This document shows, piece by piece, positions 1 through 5,147 of a stretch of 5,147 nucleotides of DNA. The stretch lies in contig WLHA01000125.1 of the NCBI GenBank assembly GCA_009702955.1, forward strand, positions 1 to 5,147, written 5' to 3'. Positions within the stretch are counted from its first letter, which is position 1. Each line of letters opens with the position of its first letter. This stretch comes from Actinomycetota bacterium. GTDB lineage: Bacteria; Actinomycetota; Acidimicrobiia; IMCC26256. Below the pieces are notes generated by a model that saw only the letters and a program-made list of their open reading frames with translations, was not told the origin of the DNA and did not search any database. The position numbers were made by a program, and so were the translations under genes.

Positions 1-820
1 CCTTCGCCGCTGCAACAGACTCTAGAAAACTATTCAACGCGTTTACCCACGCATCTCCATTCTCAAATTGAGGTGAGTGGCCTGCGTCAGGAATCACTAC
101 TAGTTGGCCGCGCGGGATCGCATCCGCCATCGCTCTGCTCTGCGAAACAAATGGAAGGTCAACCTCCCCTACGACGACAAGGGTAGGCATCTCAAGCAAT
201 CTCATTGCTTCAAGATCATCGGATTGATCCCGAATAGCGCGCACGATTGTCGCCCACATCACTGCAGAGAGAGACCCAAATTTCTTTTCTTGAAACTCTC
301 GGTAACCAGGGCGCTCCTTGAGGACGCGTTCGTACGCCGGATTATCTAATGGTGACCCTGCATCGAGAATCTCCTTAAGAGTCGCCATCCCGTCAGTAAG
401 CGCAATCTGTGCACCCATCTCAATTAAATCTCCGTCGACCGCTGCTATTGGTCCATGACAGGTATCCATCAGAATTAGTGCGTCAATGCGATCGGGGACT
501 GTGAGCGCCACCTTGCGTGCAACCATCCCACCCATTGAATGGCCGAGGAGAATAAACCTCTCCTCGCCGAGTGCATCTGCAACACAGAGGATGTCTGCGG
601 CGAGTCGCTCGAGTGAGTACGAAGCTTCATCGGTTGGGGCGCCACTCTCGCCATGGCCTCGGTGATCGAAAACCACCACTCGATAATCTTTTGAAAGGTT
701 CTCTAGGTGATCAGAGAAATCTTCCTTTGCTCCACCAAAACCGTGGACGAGGAAGAGCGCCGGTCCAGAGCCGGTAACTAAAACCTCGAGAGATACCCCA
801 TCATCAACTGTTACCAACAT
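1..820 (-). CDS. Alpha/beta hydrolase fold protein, C-terminus cut by window edge
   Basis: This frame stays open from an ATG at 820 to the left edge, giving 273 residues with no stop. It has the signature of a soluble alpha/beta hydrolase: oxyanion-region motif HGFGG (26-30), strand and turn FDHRGHGES (51-59), nucleophile elbow GHSMGG with Ser95, the acid-strand region VVVGEVD giving probable Asp221, and DAGHSPQFE giving probable catalytic His248. The lid lies about residues 120-205. Family members are typically 250-290 residues, so only a few residues are probably missing. The start is secure: an in-frame TAG lies upstream and no other ATG, GTG or TTG occurs between it and the ATG. A purine stretch (GAGAGAG) about 10 bases upstream may serve as ribosome binding site. 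The sequence resembles the broad enol-lactonase/esterase/haloperoxidase-like group, but the substrate cannot be read from it. It is divergent from the membrane-protein pair. Confidence 0.93.
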   Translation of the reverse strand, partial: MLVTVDDGVSLEVLVTGSGPALFLVHGFGGAKEDFSDHLENLSKDYRVVVFDHRGHGESGAPTDEASYSLERLAADILCVADALGEERFILLGHSMGGMVARKVALTVPDRIDALILMDTCHGPIAAVDGDLIEMGAQIALTDGMATLKEILDAGSPLDNPAYERVLKERPGYREFQEKKFGSLSAVMWATIVRAIRDQSDDLEAMRLLEMPTLVVVGEVDLPFVSQSRAMADAIPRGQLVVIPDAGHSPQFENGDAWVNALNSFLESVAAAK

Positions 821-977
821 GGAAATGCGCTCTCTCTCAGGCGATGATCGCCGCGTAAATGGCTAGTAGGAGTTAAGCGTAAGCATCTACAACCCTAGAA
901 CGGTATTCGGCGCTCTATTACCTCAAACATAGGTAGCGAGCAAGGGCCTAAGCCCCGCCGCCCTAGGATTACCCACA
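821..977. promoter_or_regulatory. Divergent intergenic region (hydrolase / flippase-like gene)
   Basis: These 157 bases separate two divergent starts, so promoters for both genes should lie here, but no convincing -35/-10 pair can be seen on either strand. On the plus strand a modest Shine-Dalgarno AGGA (965-968) sits 9 bases before the ATG at 978. Two small inverted repeats occur: TACCT/AGGTA with a 7-base loop (919-935), and GGGC/GCCC with a 4-base loop (944-955). Both are short enough to arise by chance. The second would fall in the 5' leader just before the ribosome binding site. Confidence 0.4.
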
Positions 978-1991
978 ATGATGCCAGAGCAAGAGGTCGA
1001 CGCCATTCCTGCAGCATCGTACTCTCCGCGTCGGCGCAAAATTGTGGTTTGGCTGAGGATTGTTGTGAGCGCAGCGCTATTGGCGTTGCTCATTTCTCGC
1101 ATGGACCTCGGCGCTATCGTCATTCTCAATCGCCAGCGGCATGCCTCAACAATTTTTTGGCTCGTTGCTGCAATTCTCATGGCAGCCGGCGGGATAGTTC
1201 TCTCGGCCTGGCGTTGGCAACGAGTACTCGCTATCTTCGACGAGCACGTGCCTCTGCGAATTCTTGTGCGTCACTACTTCGCTGGCCAGTTCGTTGGGAA
1301 TGTACTCCCATCAACAATTGGGGGAGATGTACTTCGAGTCTCGCGACTCACAACCAATATCGGCGATGGGCCAACGGCATTCGGATCTGTTGTTCTAGAA
1401 CGCCTGACTGGATTCATCGCGCTGCCGATGATCTGCCTATTTGGATTCGCAATTAATCCTTCGCTCCTAGGCGAGAAGCGATCGTGGATTGCACTACTAG
1501 CAGCAGGGCTCACTCTCCTAGCGCTTGTGTTTATCCTCACCCTCGCTGCACACCCAAAACTCGCTGGACGATTTCGCGAGGACGAAGGCTGGACTCGTTT
1601 CATCGGAGCAGTTCATATCGGTGTTGAGCGCATGCGTCAGCAGCCAAAGCGAGCCGTAGCTGCTATCGCCACGGCGATGCTCTATCAGTGCTCAATGGTC
1701 GCGGTGATGTGGATAATTGGGAGGGCGCTCGAGGCACACGTTCCAAATGGGGCAGTTCTCGCATACTTTCCAGCTGTAGCAATGGCACAGGTTCTCCCGC
1801 TATCGCTTAGTGGCCTCGGCGTTCGGGAGGGGATGCTTGTACTTCTGCTGACACCGCTAGGTGTTAGTACCGGCAAGGCCCTCGGTATCGGACTTCTGTA
1901 TTATCTCGTCATGCTTGTAGTCAGCCTCCCAGGAGCCCCGTCATTTGCAGTGGGAGCTCGGCGGCTGAAGACCGATATCGGGTCGTCATGA
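978..1991 (+). CDS. Flippase-like integral membrane protein, LPG-synthase TM / UPF0104 family
   Basis: This 337-residue polytopic membrane protein matches the family containing the N-terminal flippase part of MprF and archaeal AglD-type proteins. Hallmarks are the conserved block GQFVGNVLPSTIGGDVLR (103-120), the VVLERLTG block (138-145) and PLSLSGLGVREG (274-285). Hydrophobic segments fall at about 22-41, 58-78, 138-158, 168-190, 229-249, 259-279 and 284-320, after a basic PRRRK segment (18-22) that suggests a cytoplasmic N-terminus. No aminoacyl-transferase domain follows, so it is the stand-alone membrane form and not a complete lysyl-phosphatidylglycerol synthase. Such proteins are thought to move or bind lipids or lipid-linked sugars; the substrate here is unknown. 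The ATG at 978 follows AGGA at 965-968; a second ATG directly after it is an equivalent start. Its stop overlaps the start of the PAP2 gene (ATGA), implying translational coupling and a shared process. Confidence 0.9.
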   Translation: MMPEQEVDAIPAASYSPRRRKIVVWLRIVVSAALLALLISRMDLGAIVILNRQRHASTIFWLVAAILMAAGGIVLSAWRWQRVLAIFDEHVPLRILVRHYFAGQFVGNVLPSTIGGDVLRVSRLTTNIGDGPTAFGSVVLERLTGFIALPMICLFGFAINPSLLGEKRSWIALLAAGLTLLALVFILTLAAHPKLAGRFREDEGWTRFIGAVHIGVERMRQQPKRAVAAIATAMLYQCSMVAVMWIIGRALEAHVPNGAVLAYFPAVAMAQVLPLSLSGLGVREGMLVLLLTPLGVSTGKALGIGLLYYLVMLVVSLPGAPSFAVGARRLKTDIGSS

Positions 1992-2815
1992 CAAAAGAGT
2001 TAGCGGGAACTGATTCCACAAGCGTCAAAGTAAAGAACGAGGATCTCCGTGATCGCACACGTCGCTTAAGAGACGGATCTGCTCTGCATTGGTGGAATGA
2101 AGCTGCATTTATTCTTGGCTTTTATTTCGTCTACTCAATGATTCGTAACTTCAATTCGCGAGACGCGCGCCACCTTCAAGCGTTAGCCCTCTCACACGCT
2201 CGAGCAATAATTCACCTTCAACAAACCCTCGGCATCAACCACGAAGAAGCGATACAAGAGTGGGCACTAAAAACACGTGCACTAATCGTTGGCGCGAACT
2301 ACTTCTACGGTTCGTTCCATTTTCTTGTAACGATTGGCGTCGGAATCTTCTTATATCGCAGATTCCAAGACGACTACCCGCTGTGGAGGAACACTATTGC
2401 CATCACAACTGCGTTAGCCCTTATTGGATTCACACTCTGGCCGCTCATGCCGCCTCGACTCCTACCAGAGCATTTTGGTTTTATCGACACCCTGGACCGC
2501 TATCCGACATTCTGGTCATTCGATTCCGGGACTCTCCACAACGTCTCGAATCAATTCGCTGCGATGCCCAGCGTCCACTGCGCATGGGCCCTCTGGTGCG
2601 CTTGTGCATTGGTTCCGCGCCTCAAATCCACGTGGAGCAAAGTTGTAGCAGCGCTCTACCCGGTCTGCACCGTTACCGTAATCATCATCACGGGAAACCA
2701 TTATCTCCTCGATGCAGTTGCGGGATTCGCGATCCTTGGGATCGGATACCTAACAGCGCGCGCGATAACTAGAGCCGGTAGGCGCTCCCCTATAGAGCCG
2801 ATCACAAGCACCTAG
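1988..2815 (+). CDS. PAP2-superfamily membrane phosphatase/phosphotransferase (Aur1/Ipt1-like branch)
   Basis: This 275-residue integral membrane protein has PAP2 catalytic motifs: MPPR (154-157), MPSVH (193-197) with probable proton-donor His197, and GNHYLLD (236-242), where His238 is the likely nucleophile and Asp242 its partner. The PPR plus HYLLD style resembles the Aur1/Ipt1-like (PAP2_3) branch, not classical PAP2 enzymes with KX6RP and SRX5HX3D, so transfer of a phospho-head group is as plausible as hydrolysis of a lipid phosphate. Hydrophobic segments are at about 39-53, 108-123, 133-153, 197-210, 218-235 and 243-260. The first 35 residues are hydrophilic and charged, probably cytoplasmic. 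The ATG lies inside the stop of the flippase-like gene (ATGA overlap) with only a weak upstream GGG, consistent with coupled translation. The substrate is not predictable; an undecaprenyl-, phosphatidyl- or inositol-phosphate lipid would be typical. Confidence 0.88.
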   Translation: MTKELAGTDSTSVKVKNEDLRDRTRRLRDGSALHWWNEAAFILGFYFVYSMIRNFNSRDARHLQALALSHARAIIHLQQTLGINHEEAIQEWALKTRALIVGANYFYGSFHFLVTIGVGIFLYRRFQDDYPLWRNTIAITTALALIGFTLWPLMPPRLLPEHFGFIDTLDRYPTFWSFDSGTLHNVSNQFAAMPSVHCAWALWCACALVPRLKSTWSKVVAALYPVCTVTVIIITGNHYLLDAVAGFAILGIGYLTARAITRAGRRSPIEPITST

Positions 2816-2863
2816 GTATCAAGACCATTTACGAATGATCCTTTAGGGGAGCGGTCTGCGCAA

Positions 2864-2875
2864 TAGCGTGTAGAT
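2864..2875 (+). promoter_or_regulatory. Possible -10 element for a leaderless transcript
   Basis: No Shine-Dalgarno lies within 5-15 bases of the ATG at 2876; the only purine-rich run, AGGGGAG (2845-2851), is 24 bases upstream. The in-frame TAG at 2864-2866 rules out any earlier start. TAGCGT (2864-2869) fits the actinobacterial -10 pattern TANNNT and sits exactly at -12 to -7 if transcription began at the A of the ATG. Leaderless mRNAs are common in Actinobacteria. No good -35 is visible, which is usual for such promoters. This is inference from position and pattern only. Confidence 0.35.
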
Positions 2876-3637
2876 ATGGATCTAGACCACATCGCACTCG
2901 CAACTCTCAACCCAACATCTGCTCTCGCTCAACTTGTAGGCGAGCTCGCAGCGACCGTTACCGAGGGTGGGGACGCTCTAGATTTTCGCTGGGTGCAGGC
3001 GCGCGTTGGAGACGGCGACGCAGGCATGACTGTTGAGGTAATTACTCCTCGCTCAGATGTGGGCGAGAGCTTCTTAACTAAATTCATTGCGAGGCACGGC
3101 GAGGGTCAGCACCACATCACGTTCAAGGTCGATTCTCTGCATGATGCGATCGATCAAGCGACGCTTGCCGGCTACCAACCGACTGGAGTCTCTTTCGAGG
3201 ACCCCGAGTGGTTCGAGGCATTCTTGTCACCGAGGGAGGCTCAGGGCACAGTCATTCAACTTGCTCAGGCGAATCCAAGTCCAGGAACGTGGAGTAAGCG
3301 ATGGGCTGATCACGCAGAACGCGGCGCCCCATTAGGGCGGCCAATCTGGTGGGAGGAGACCCCGGAGCCAGCGACTAACCGGGCCTTTCTGAAGCGAATT
3401 GTTATGCGAACCAACTCGATCACTTCATCGCTAGGTCTCTGGTGCGGGCTTCTTGGCGGAGTGCCCGAGTATGAAACCGACGAGAGCATCGAGCTCTCGT
3501 GGCCCGGCGGTCGGATACTTGTTGTTGAGGACCCGGGATCGACGCCAGGGTTTGAGCGACTCGAGGTTGTCTCACCTGAGGAGATGCGAGCGTTACGCAT
3601 TGCAGGGGCGCCCGTGCATTTTTCTCGGAGTAAGTAG
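2876..3637 (+). CDS. Vicinal oxygen chelate (glyoxalase-like) protein, two-part
   Basis: This 253-residue soluble protein has an N-terminal VOC module (about 1-132) with the usual strand and ligand pattern: MDLDHIAL with His5, MTVEVITP with Glu54, GQHHITFKV with His79 or His80, and GTVIQLAQ with Gln128 where methylmalonyl-CoA epimerase has a metal-binding Glu. The layout resembles epimerase/dioxygenase-type VOC proteins. A second stretch (about 168-232), from FLKRIVMRTN through LWCGLLGG and IELSWPGGRILVVED, looks like a second VOC half that lacks the entry histidine and probably binds no metal. The linker 133-165 is rich in W, P and charged residues. VOC enzymes use a divalent metal to isomerise, epimerise, add to or cleave small substrates; the substrate here is unknown. 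The ATG is the only in-frame start after an upstream TAG. A 60-base gap separates it from the PAP2 gene, so it may have its own promoter. It converges on the lysR gene. Confidence 0.85.
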   Translation: MDLDHIALATLNPTSALAQLVGELAATVTEGGDALDFRWVQARVGDGDAGMTVEVITPRSDVGESFLTKFIARHGEGQHHITFKVDSLHDAIDQATLAGYQPTGVSFEDPEWFEAFLSPREAQGTVIQLAQANPSPGTWSKRWADHAERGAPLGRPIWWEETPEPATNRAFLKRIVMRTNSITSSLGLWCGLLGGVPEYETDESIELSWPGGRILVVEDPGSTPGFERLEVVSPEEMRALRIAGAPVHFSRSK

Positions 3638-3646
3638 CCCTACTTA
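3631..3646. terminator. Small hairpin between convergent genes
   Basis: A perfect 6-bp inverted repeat, TAAGTA (3631-3636) and TACTTA (3641-3646) with loop GCCC, spans the VOC stop codon and ends 15 bases before the lysR stop. It could contribute to bidirectional transcription ending in the 24-base gap. The stem is AT-rich and no clear T-run follows on either strand, so it would be a weak intrinsic terminator. The heptamer TAGCCCT also occurs twice, 13 bases apart (3635 and 3648). Confidence 0.3.
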
Positions 3647-3661
3647 TTAGCCCTTTGCCGA

Positions 3662-4564
3662 TCAGCGTTTCTTGTGCCCAGCAGAGCGTTCACTAACTAT
3701 CTCCAAAATATGCTCGCGAACCGCTAGATCGGCTGCTGATAGTTGAGTATCTCTAAGCGTCACGAGAACGAGTCGACGCAGTGGGAGGCCCTCGATCGGG
3801 AGAGTGCGCAACCCCGGAGTCTCAAAATCAAATGATGTCTCGGGCAGAATCGATATACCGGCATTAGCAGCGACAAGGTCGCCGATCAGGCGCACACCCT
3901 CAACCTCGATTGGCACGTTCAGCTCGACGTTGATCGCCTCTGCCGCAAGCTCTACCTCTAACCGAAGCGGGTTGTTTGAGGGAGGCATTACTAATCTTTC
4001 TTTAGCTATCTCTTCGAGTTTGATTGATCCGCGTCCGAGAAGTTTTGATCCCTGCGGCACGAGACCTACCAAACGCTCGTCAAGCAAATGCTCTTCAATG
4101 AGTTTCTTGTTTGTGACCGGAGCAGTCACAACCGCCTGCGCGAGTTGGAGGTCTAGTACCTCTGCAACCAACCGCTCCGAGGCTCCTTCGTGTATTCGAA
4201 GAATCACATCCGGAGCAGACCGCTGCATAGCGCTGACCAAATCAGGCACAAGCCACTTGCTCGCCGTACCAACGACACCGAAGGAAGCGTTGCCAATCTT
4301 GAGCCCAAATACGTCGGCTACATCAGAGGCAATTTCACTTGCCTCATGTTTGATACGACTCGCTCGAGCTAGCACCGCGCGCCCAGCCTCGGTGAGAGTC
4401 GCCCCTTGACGGCTCCGCACAAGCAGCTCAGTACCTAGTTCGACCTCGAGTTGGCGGATCTGCTCCGAGATGTTGGATTGGACTGTGCGTAATCGGTCGG
4501 CAGCGGCCGTAAAAGAACCCTCCTGGGAGACAGCGATCAGAGCCTCTAGGTGCTTTAACTCCAT
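3662..4564 (-). CDS. LysR-family transcriptional regulator
   Basis: This 300-residue protein has typical LysR length and architecture. The N-terminal winged helix-turn-helix covers about 1-60, with MELKHLEALIAVSQEGSFTAAADRL leading into the recognition helix near SNISEQIRQLE (30-40) and the wing ending in LTEAGRAVLARA (57-68). A linker helix follows (about 60-88), then the two-lobed effector-binding domain (about 90-292), including FGVVGTASKWLVPDLV (95-110) and VAANAGISILPE (231-242). It should bind DNA as a tetramer and respond to a small, unidentified ligand. The C-terminus is basic (GHKKR). It is divergent from the whiB-like gene across 358 bases, an arrangement in which LysR regulators often control the neighbour and themselves, and convergent with the VOC gene. 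The ATG at 4564 gives the conserved N-terminus MELKHLEAL; it lies in the last copy of an 11-bp tandem repeat that supplies two further, out-of-frame ATGs. Only a weak TGGA serves as ribosome binding site. Confidence 0.95.
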   Translation of the reverse strand: MELKHLEALIAVSQEGSFTAAADRLRTVQSNISEQIRQLEVELGTELLVRSRQGATLTEAGRAVLARASRIKHEASEIASDVADVFGLKIGNASFGVVGTASKWLVPDLVSAMQRSAPDVILRIHEGASERLVAEVLDLQLAQAVVTAPVTNKKLIEEHLLDERLVGLVPQGSKLLGRGSIKLEEIAKERLVMPPSNNPLRLEVELAAEAINVELNVPIEVEGVRLIGDLVAANAGISILPETSFDFETPGLRTLPIEGLPLRRLVLVTLRDTQLSAADLAVREHILEIVSERSAGHKKR

Positions 4565-4589
4565 TTCAAATCCATTTCAGTTCCATTTC
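4557..4589 (-). repeat. Three-copy 11-bp tandem repeat over the lysR start codon
   Basis: Read on the minus strand, GAAATGGAACT, GAAATGGATTT and GAAATGGAGTT lie head to tail. All share GAAATGGA and the final T. Each copy carries ATGGA, so ATGs occur at 4586, 4575 and 4564 in three different frames. Only the one at 4564 opens lysR. The one at 4586 encodes MELKWI and ends in TGA at 4566, one base before the lysR ATG. The one at 4575 encodes MDLKWS and ends in TAA at 4555, overlapping the lysR start. The pattern suggests slippage duplication of the start region. It might affect translation start choice or act as a repeated protein-binding site. Confidence 0.8.
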
Positions 4590-4604
4590 GTTTGCGATCA
4601 GAGA

Positions 4605-4616
4605 CCCAAATTTGGG
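4605..4616. promoter_or_regulatory. Perfect 12-bp palindrome, candidate operator
   Basis: CCCAAATTTGGG is a perfect dyad 41 bases upstream of the lysR start, in the divergent region. An overlapping inverted repeat, AATTT-N5-AAATT (4609-4623), shares its bases. Position and symmetry suit an operator for a dimeric regulator, with LysR the obvious candidate. The sequence does not match the canonical T-N11-A LysR box exactly, so the assignment is tentative. Confidence 0.45.
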
Positions 4617-4680
4617 AAAAATTAAAAATAAATTATGCGCGCTGATTGTGGGAAAGTGAGTGAAATCGGCTATGTAACAG
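4617..4680. promoter_or_regulatory. AT-rich promoter-like region between lysR and whiB
   Basis: Positions 4617-4636 are almost pure A/T, unlike the rest of the window. On the minus strand CATAAT (reading from 4637 down to 4632) differs from the TATAAT consensus by one base and lies about 70 bases upstream of lysR, but without a good -35 partner. On the plus strand TTGTGG (4646-4651) and TATGTA (4671-4676) are a weak pair with a long 19-base spacer. Promoters for both genes are expected here; the exact elements cannot be fixed by eye. Confidence 0.35.
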
Positions 4681-4922
4681 CGCTACTTAGCCTCCATCAT
4701 AGATTGAGATGGGAAGCATCGCAACTAACTGTTGGACAGATTCAGGACTTTGGACTCTAATTATGAGCAATTCACTTGTAGGCGGGCATTCAGGAACCCT
4801 ACAGAGAGCCTTAAGTCGTACAGCAAGAGTTATCCCACCGGTAGCCAAGGCACCGGATGGCACTTTAAAAATAACCACTTCGAATTCCAATCGGTTTTGA
4901 TCCAAGATCCAAGGAGCCAAAA
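4681..4922 (+). other. Probable long 5' leader of the whiB-like gene
   Basis: About 240 bases precede the whiB ATG without a recognisable gene. An open frame (4709-4900, 63 codons, ATG start) ends 22 bases before whiB, and an antisense frame (4920-4687) starts only at TTG. Neither product resembles a known family, neither has a clear ribosome binding site, and the plus-strand frame often ends its codons in A or T, unlike the neighbouring genes. A possible hairpin, CCGGT (4838-4842) with ACCGG (4852-4856) and an inner GC/GC, lies in the leader, but no T-run follows it. A strong Shine-Dalgarno AAGGAG (4911-4916) sits 6 bases before the ATG at 4923. Confidence 0.4.
4911..4916 (+). promoter_or_regulatory. 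Strong ribosome binding site of the whiB-like gene
   Basis: AAGGAG lies 6 bases before the ATG at 4923. It is the best Shine-Dalgarno in the window and fixes this start over the internal ATG five codons later. Confidence 0.8.
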
Positions 4923-5147
4923 ATGGCAGCAGAAATCATGTCAAGCATTGTCTTTACGGGGCCACTCGCGTGGACCACTGATGCTGCATGTCAAGGGCGA
5001 ACAGAGCTCTTCTTTGCTCCAGCCGGCGAGCGCCCTGAGGCACGCGTTGTACGCGAGTCCAAGGCACGAGGCGTCTGCACCGAGTGCGCAGCGATGGCAC
5101 CCTGCCGTGACTGGGCACGAGAGAACCGTGAGTATGGGTTCTGGGGC
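4923..5147 (+). CDS. WhiB-family iron-sulfur transcriptional regulator, 3' end cut by window edge
   Basis: The frame opens with ATG after AAGGAG and runs 75 codons to the edge without a stop. The four cluster-binding cysteines of the WhiB family are present: Cys23, then Cys52-X2-Cys55-X5-Cys61, with 28 residues between the first two. The usual LFF (29-31) follows the first cysteine, and the aromatic-glycine turn GFWG (72-75), start of the family's G(I/V/F)WGG motif, follows the last. The missing part should hold the second glycine and the basic DNA-binding tail; family proteins are usually 80-130 residues. WhiB proteins carry a [4Fe-4S] cluster sensitive to oxygen and nitric oxide and typically work with the main sigma factor to control development, redox or stress genes. 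The paralogue type cannot be decided from this fragment. It is divergent from lysR, with a long untranslated region ahead. Confidence 0.95.
   Translation, partial: MAAEIMSSIVFTGPLAWTTDAACQGRTELFFAPAGERPEARVVRESKARGVCTECAAMAPCRDWARENREYGFWG

Noticed and set aside
269..282. A 14-base match (AGAGACCCAAATTT) shared with the lysR upstream region near 4600
   Set aside because: The first copy is inside the hydrolase coding sequence and the match does not extend to the palindrome's second half, so it is probably coincidental.
104..777. Plus-strand open frames at the left edge (104-349 and 571-777)
   Set aside because: Both are antisense to the alpha/beta hydrolase, whose catalytic motifs are clear on the minus strand.
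2260..2772. A 170-codon plus-strand frame inside the PAP2 gene
   Set aside because: It is out of frame with a protein that carries all PAP2 motifs, and its product is rich in Cys, His and Arg like a shadow frame.
2822..2857. AGACC...GGTCT inverted repeat after the PAP2 gene, as a terminator
   Set aside because: The arms are only 5 bases with a loop of about 26 bases and no T-run, so a terminator is not supported.
3804..4409. A 201-codon plus-strand open frame
   Set aside because: It lies wholly antisense to the well-supported LysR gene and its translation is a low-complexity S/T/R-rich product typical of a shadow frame.
4687..4920. A 77-codon minus-strand open frame in the lysR/whiB gap
   Set aside because: It can start only at TTG, has no ribosome binding site, overlaps the whiB Shine-Dalgarno region and resembles no family known to me. 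It is most likely chance.

Overview
The window looks like a chromosomal segment from an actinobacterium of moderate G+C (low fifties percent by eye). The strongest pointer is the 5' part of a WhiB-family iron-sulfur regulator at the right edge, a family essentially confined to Actinomycetota and their phages. The moderate G+C, tight gene packing and one gene with no Shine-Dalgarno would fit an aquatic or otherwise uncultured actinobacterial lineage, but that placement is inference. I see no RNA genes, insertion sequences, CRISPR arrays or phage genes.

Layout, left to right. (1) 1-820, minus strand: an alpha/beta hydrolase cut by the left edge just before its C-terminus. (2) 821-977: a divergent intergenic region. 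(3) 978-1991 and 1988-2815, plus strand: two membrane-protein genes overlapping by ATGA, a flippase-like protein of the LPG-synthase transmembrane family (UPF0104) and a PAP2-type lipid phosphatase/phosphotransferase. They are probably translationally coupled and probably serve one envelope-lipid pathway. (4) 2876-3637, plus strand: a two-part vicinal-oxygen-chelate (glyoxalase-like) protein with no usable ribosome binding site but a -10-like hexamer placed as expected for a leaderless transcript. (5) 3662-4564, minus strand: a LysR-type regulator, convergent with the previous gene across a 24-bp gap holding a small hairpin. (6) 4565-4922: a long, AT-richer divergent region with an 11-bp triple tandem repeat over the lysR start, a perfect 12-bp palindrome and a long probable whiB leader. 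(7) 4923-5147, plus strand: whiB-like gene, cut by the right edge after 75 codons.

How the parts may work together: the membrane pair forms one unit. LysR-type regulators often control a divergently transcribed neighbour, so the lysR/whiB intergenic region, with its palindrome and repeat, is the most likely regulatory hub. The hydrolase and the VOC protein have no assignable substrate. No clearly new multi-gene system is evident. The most unusual sequence signal is the tandem triplication of the lysR start-codon region, which places three ATGs in three frames and creates two six-codon ORFs ahead of or across the lysR start.
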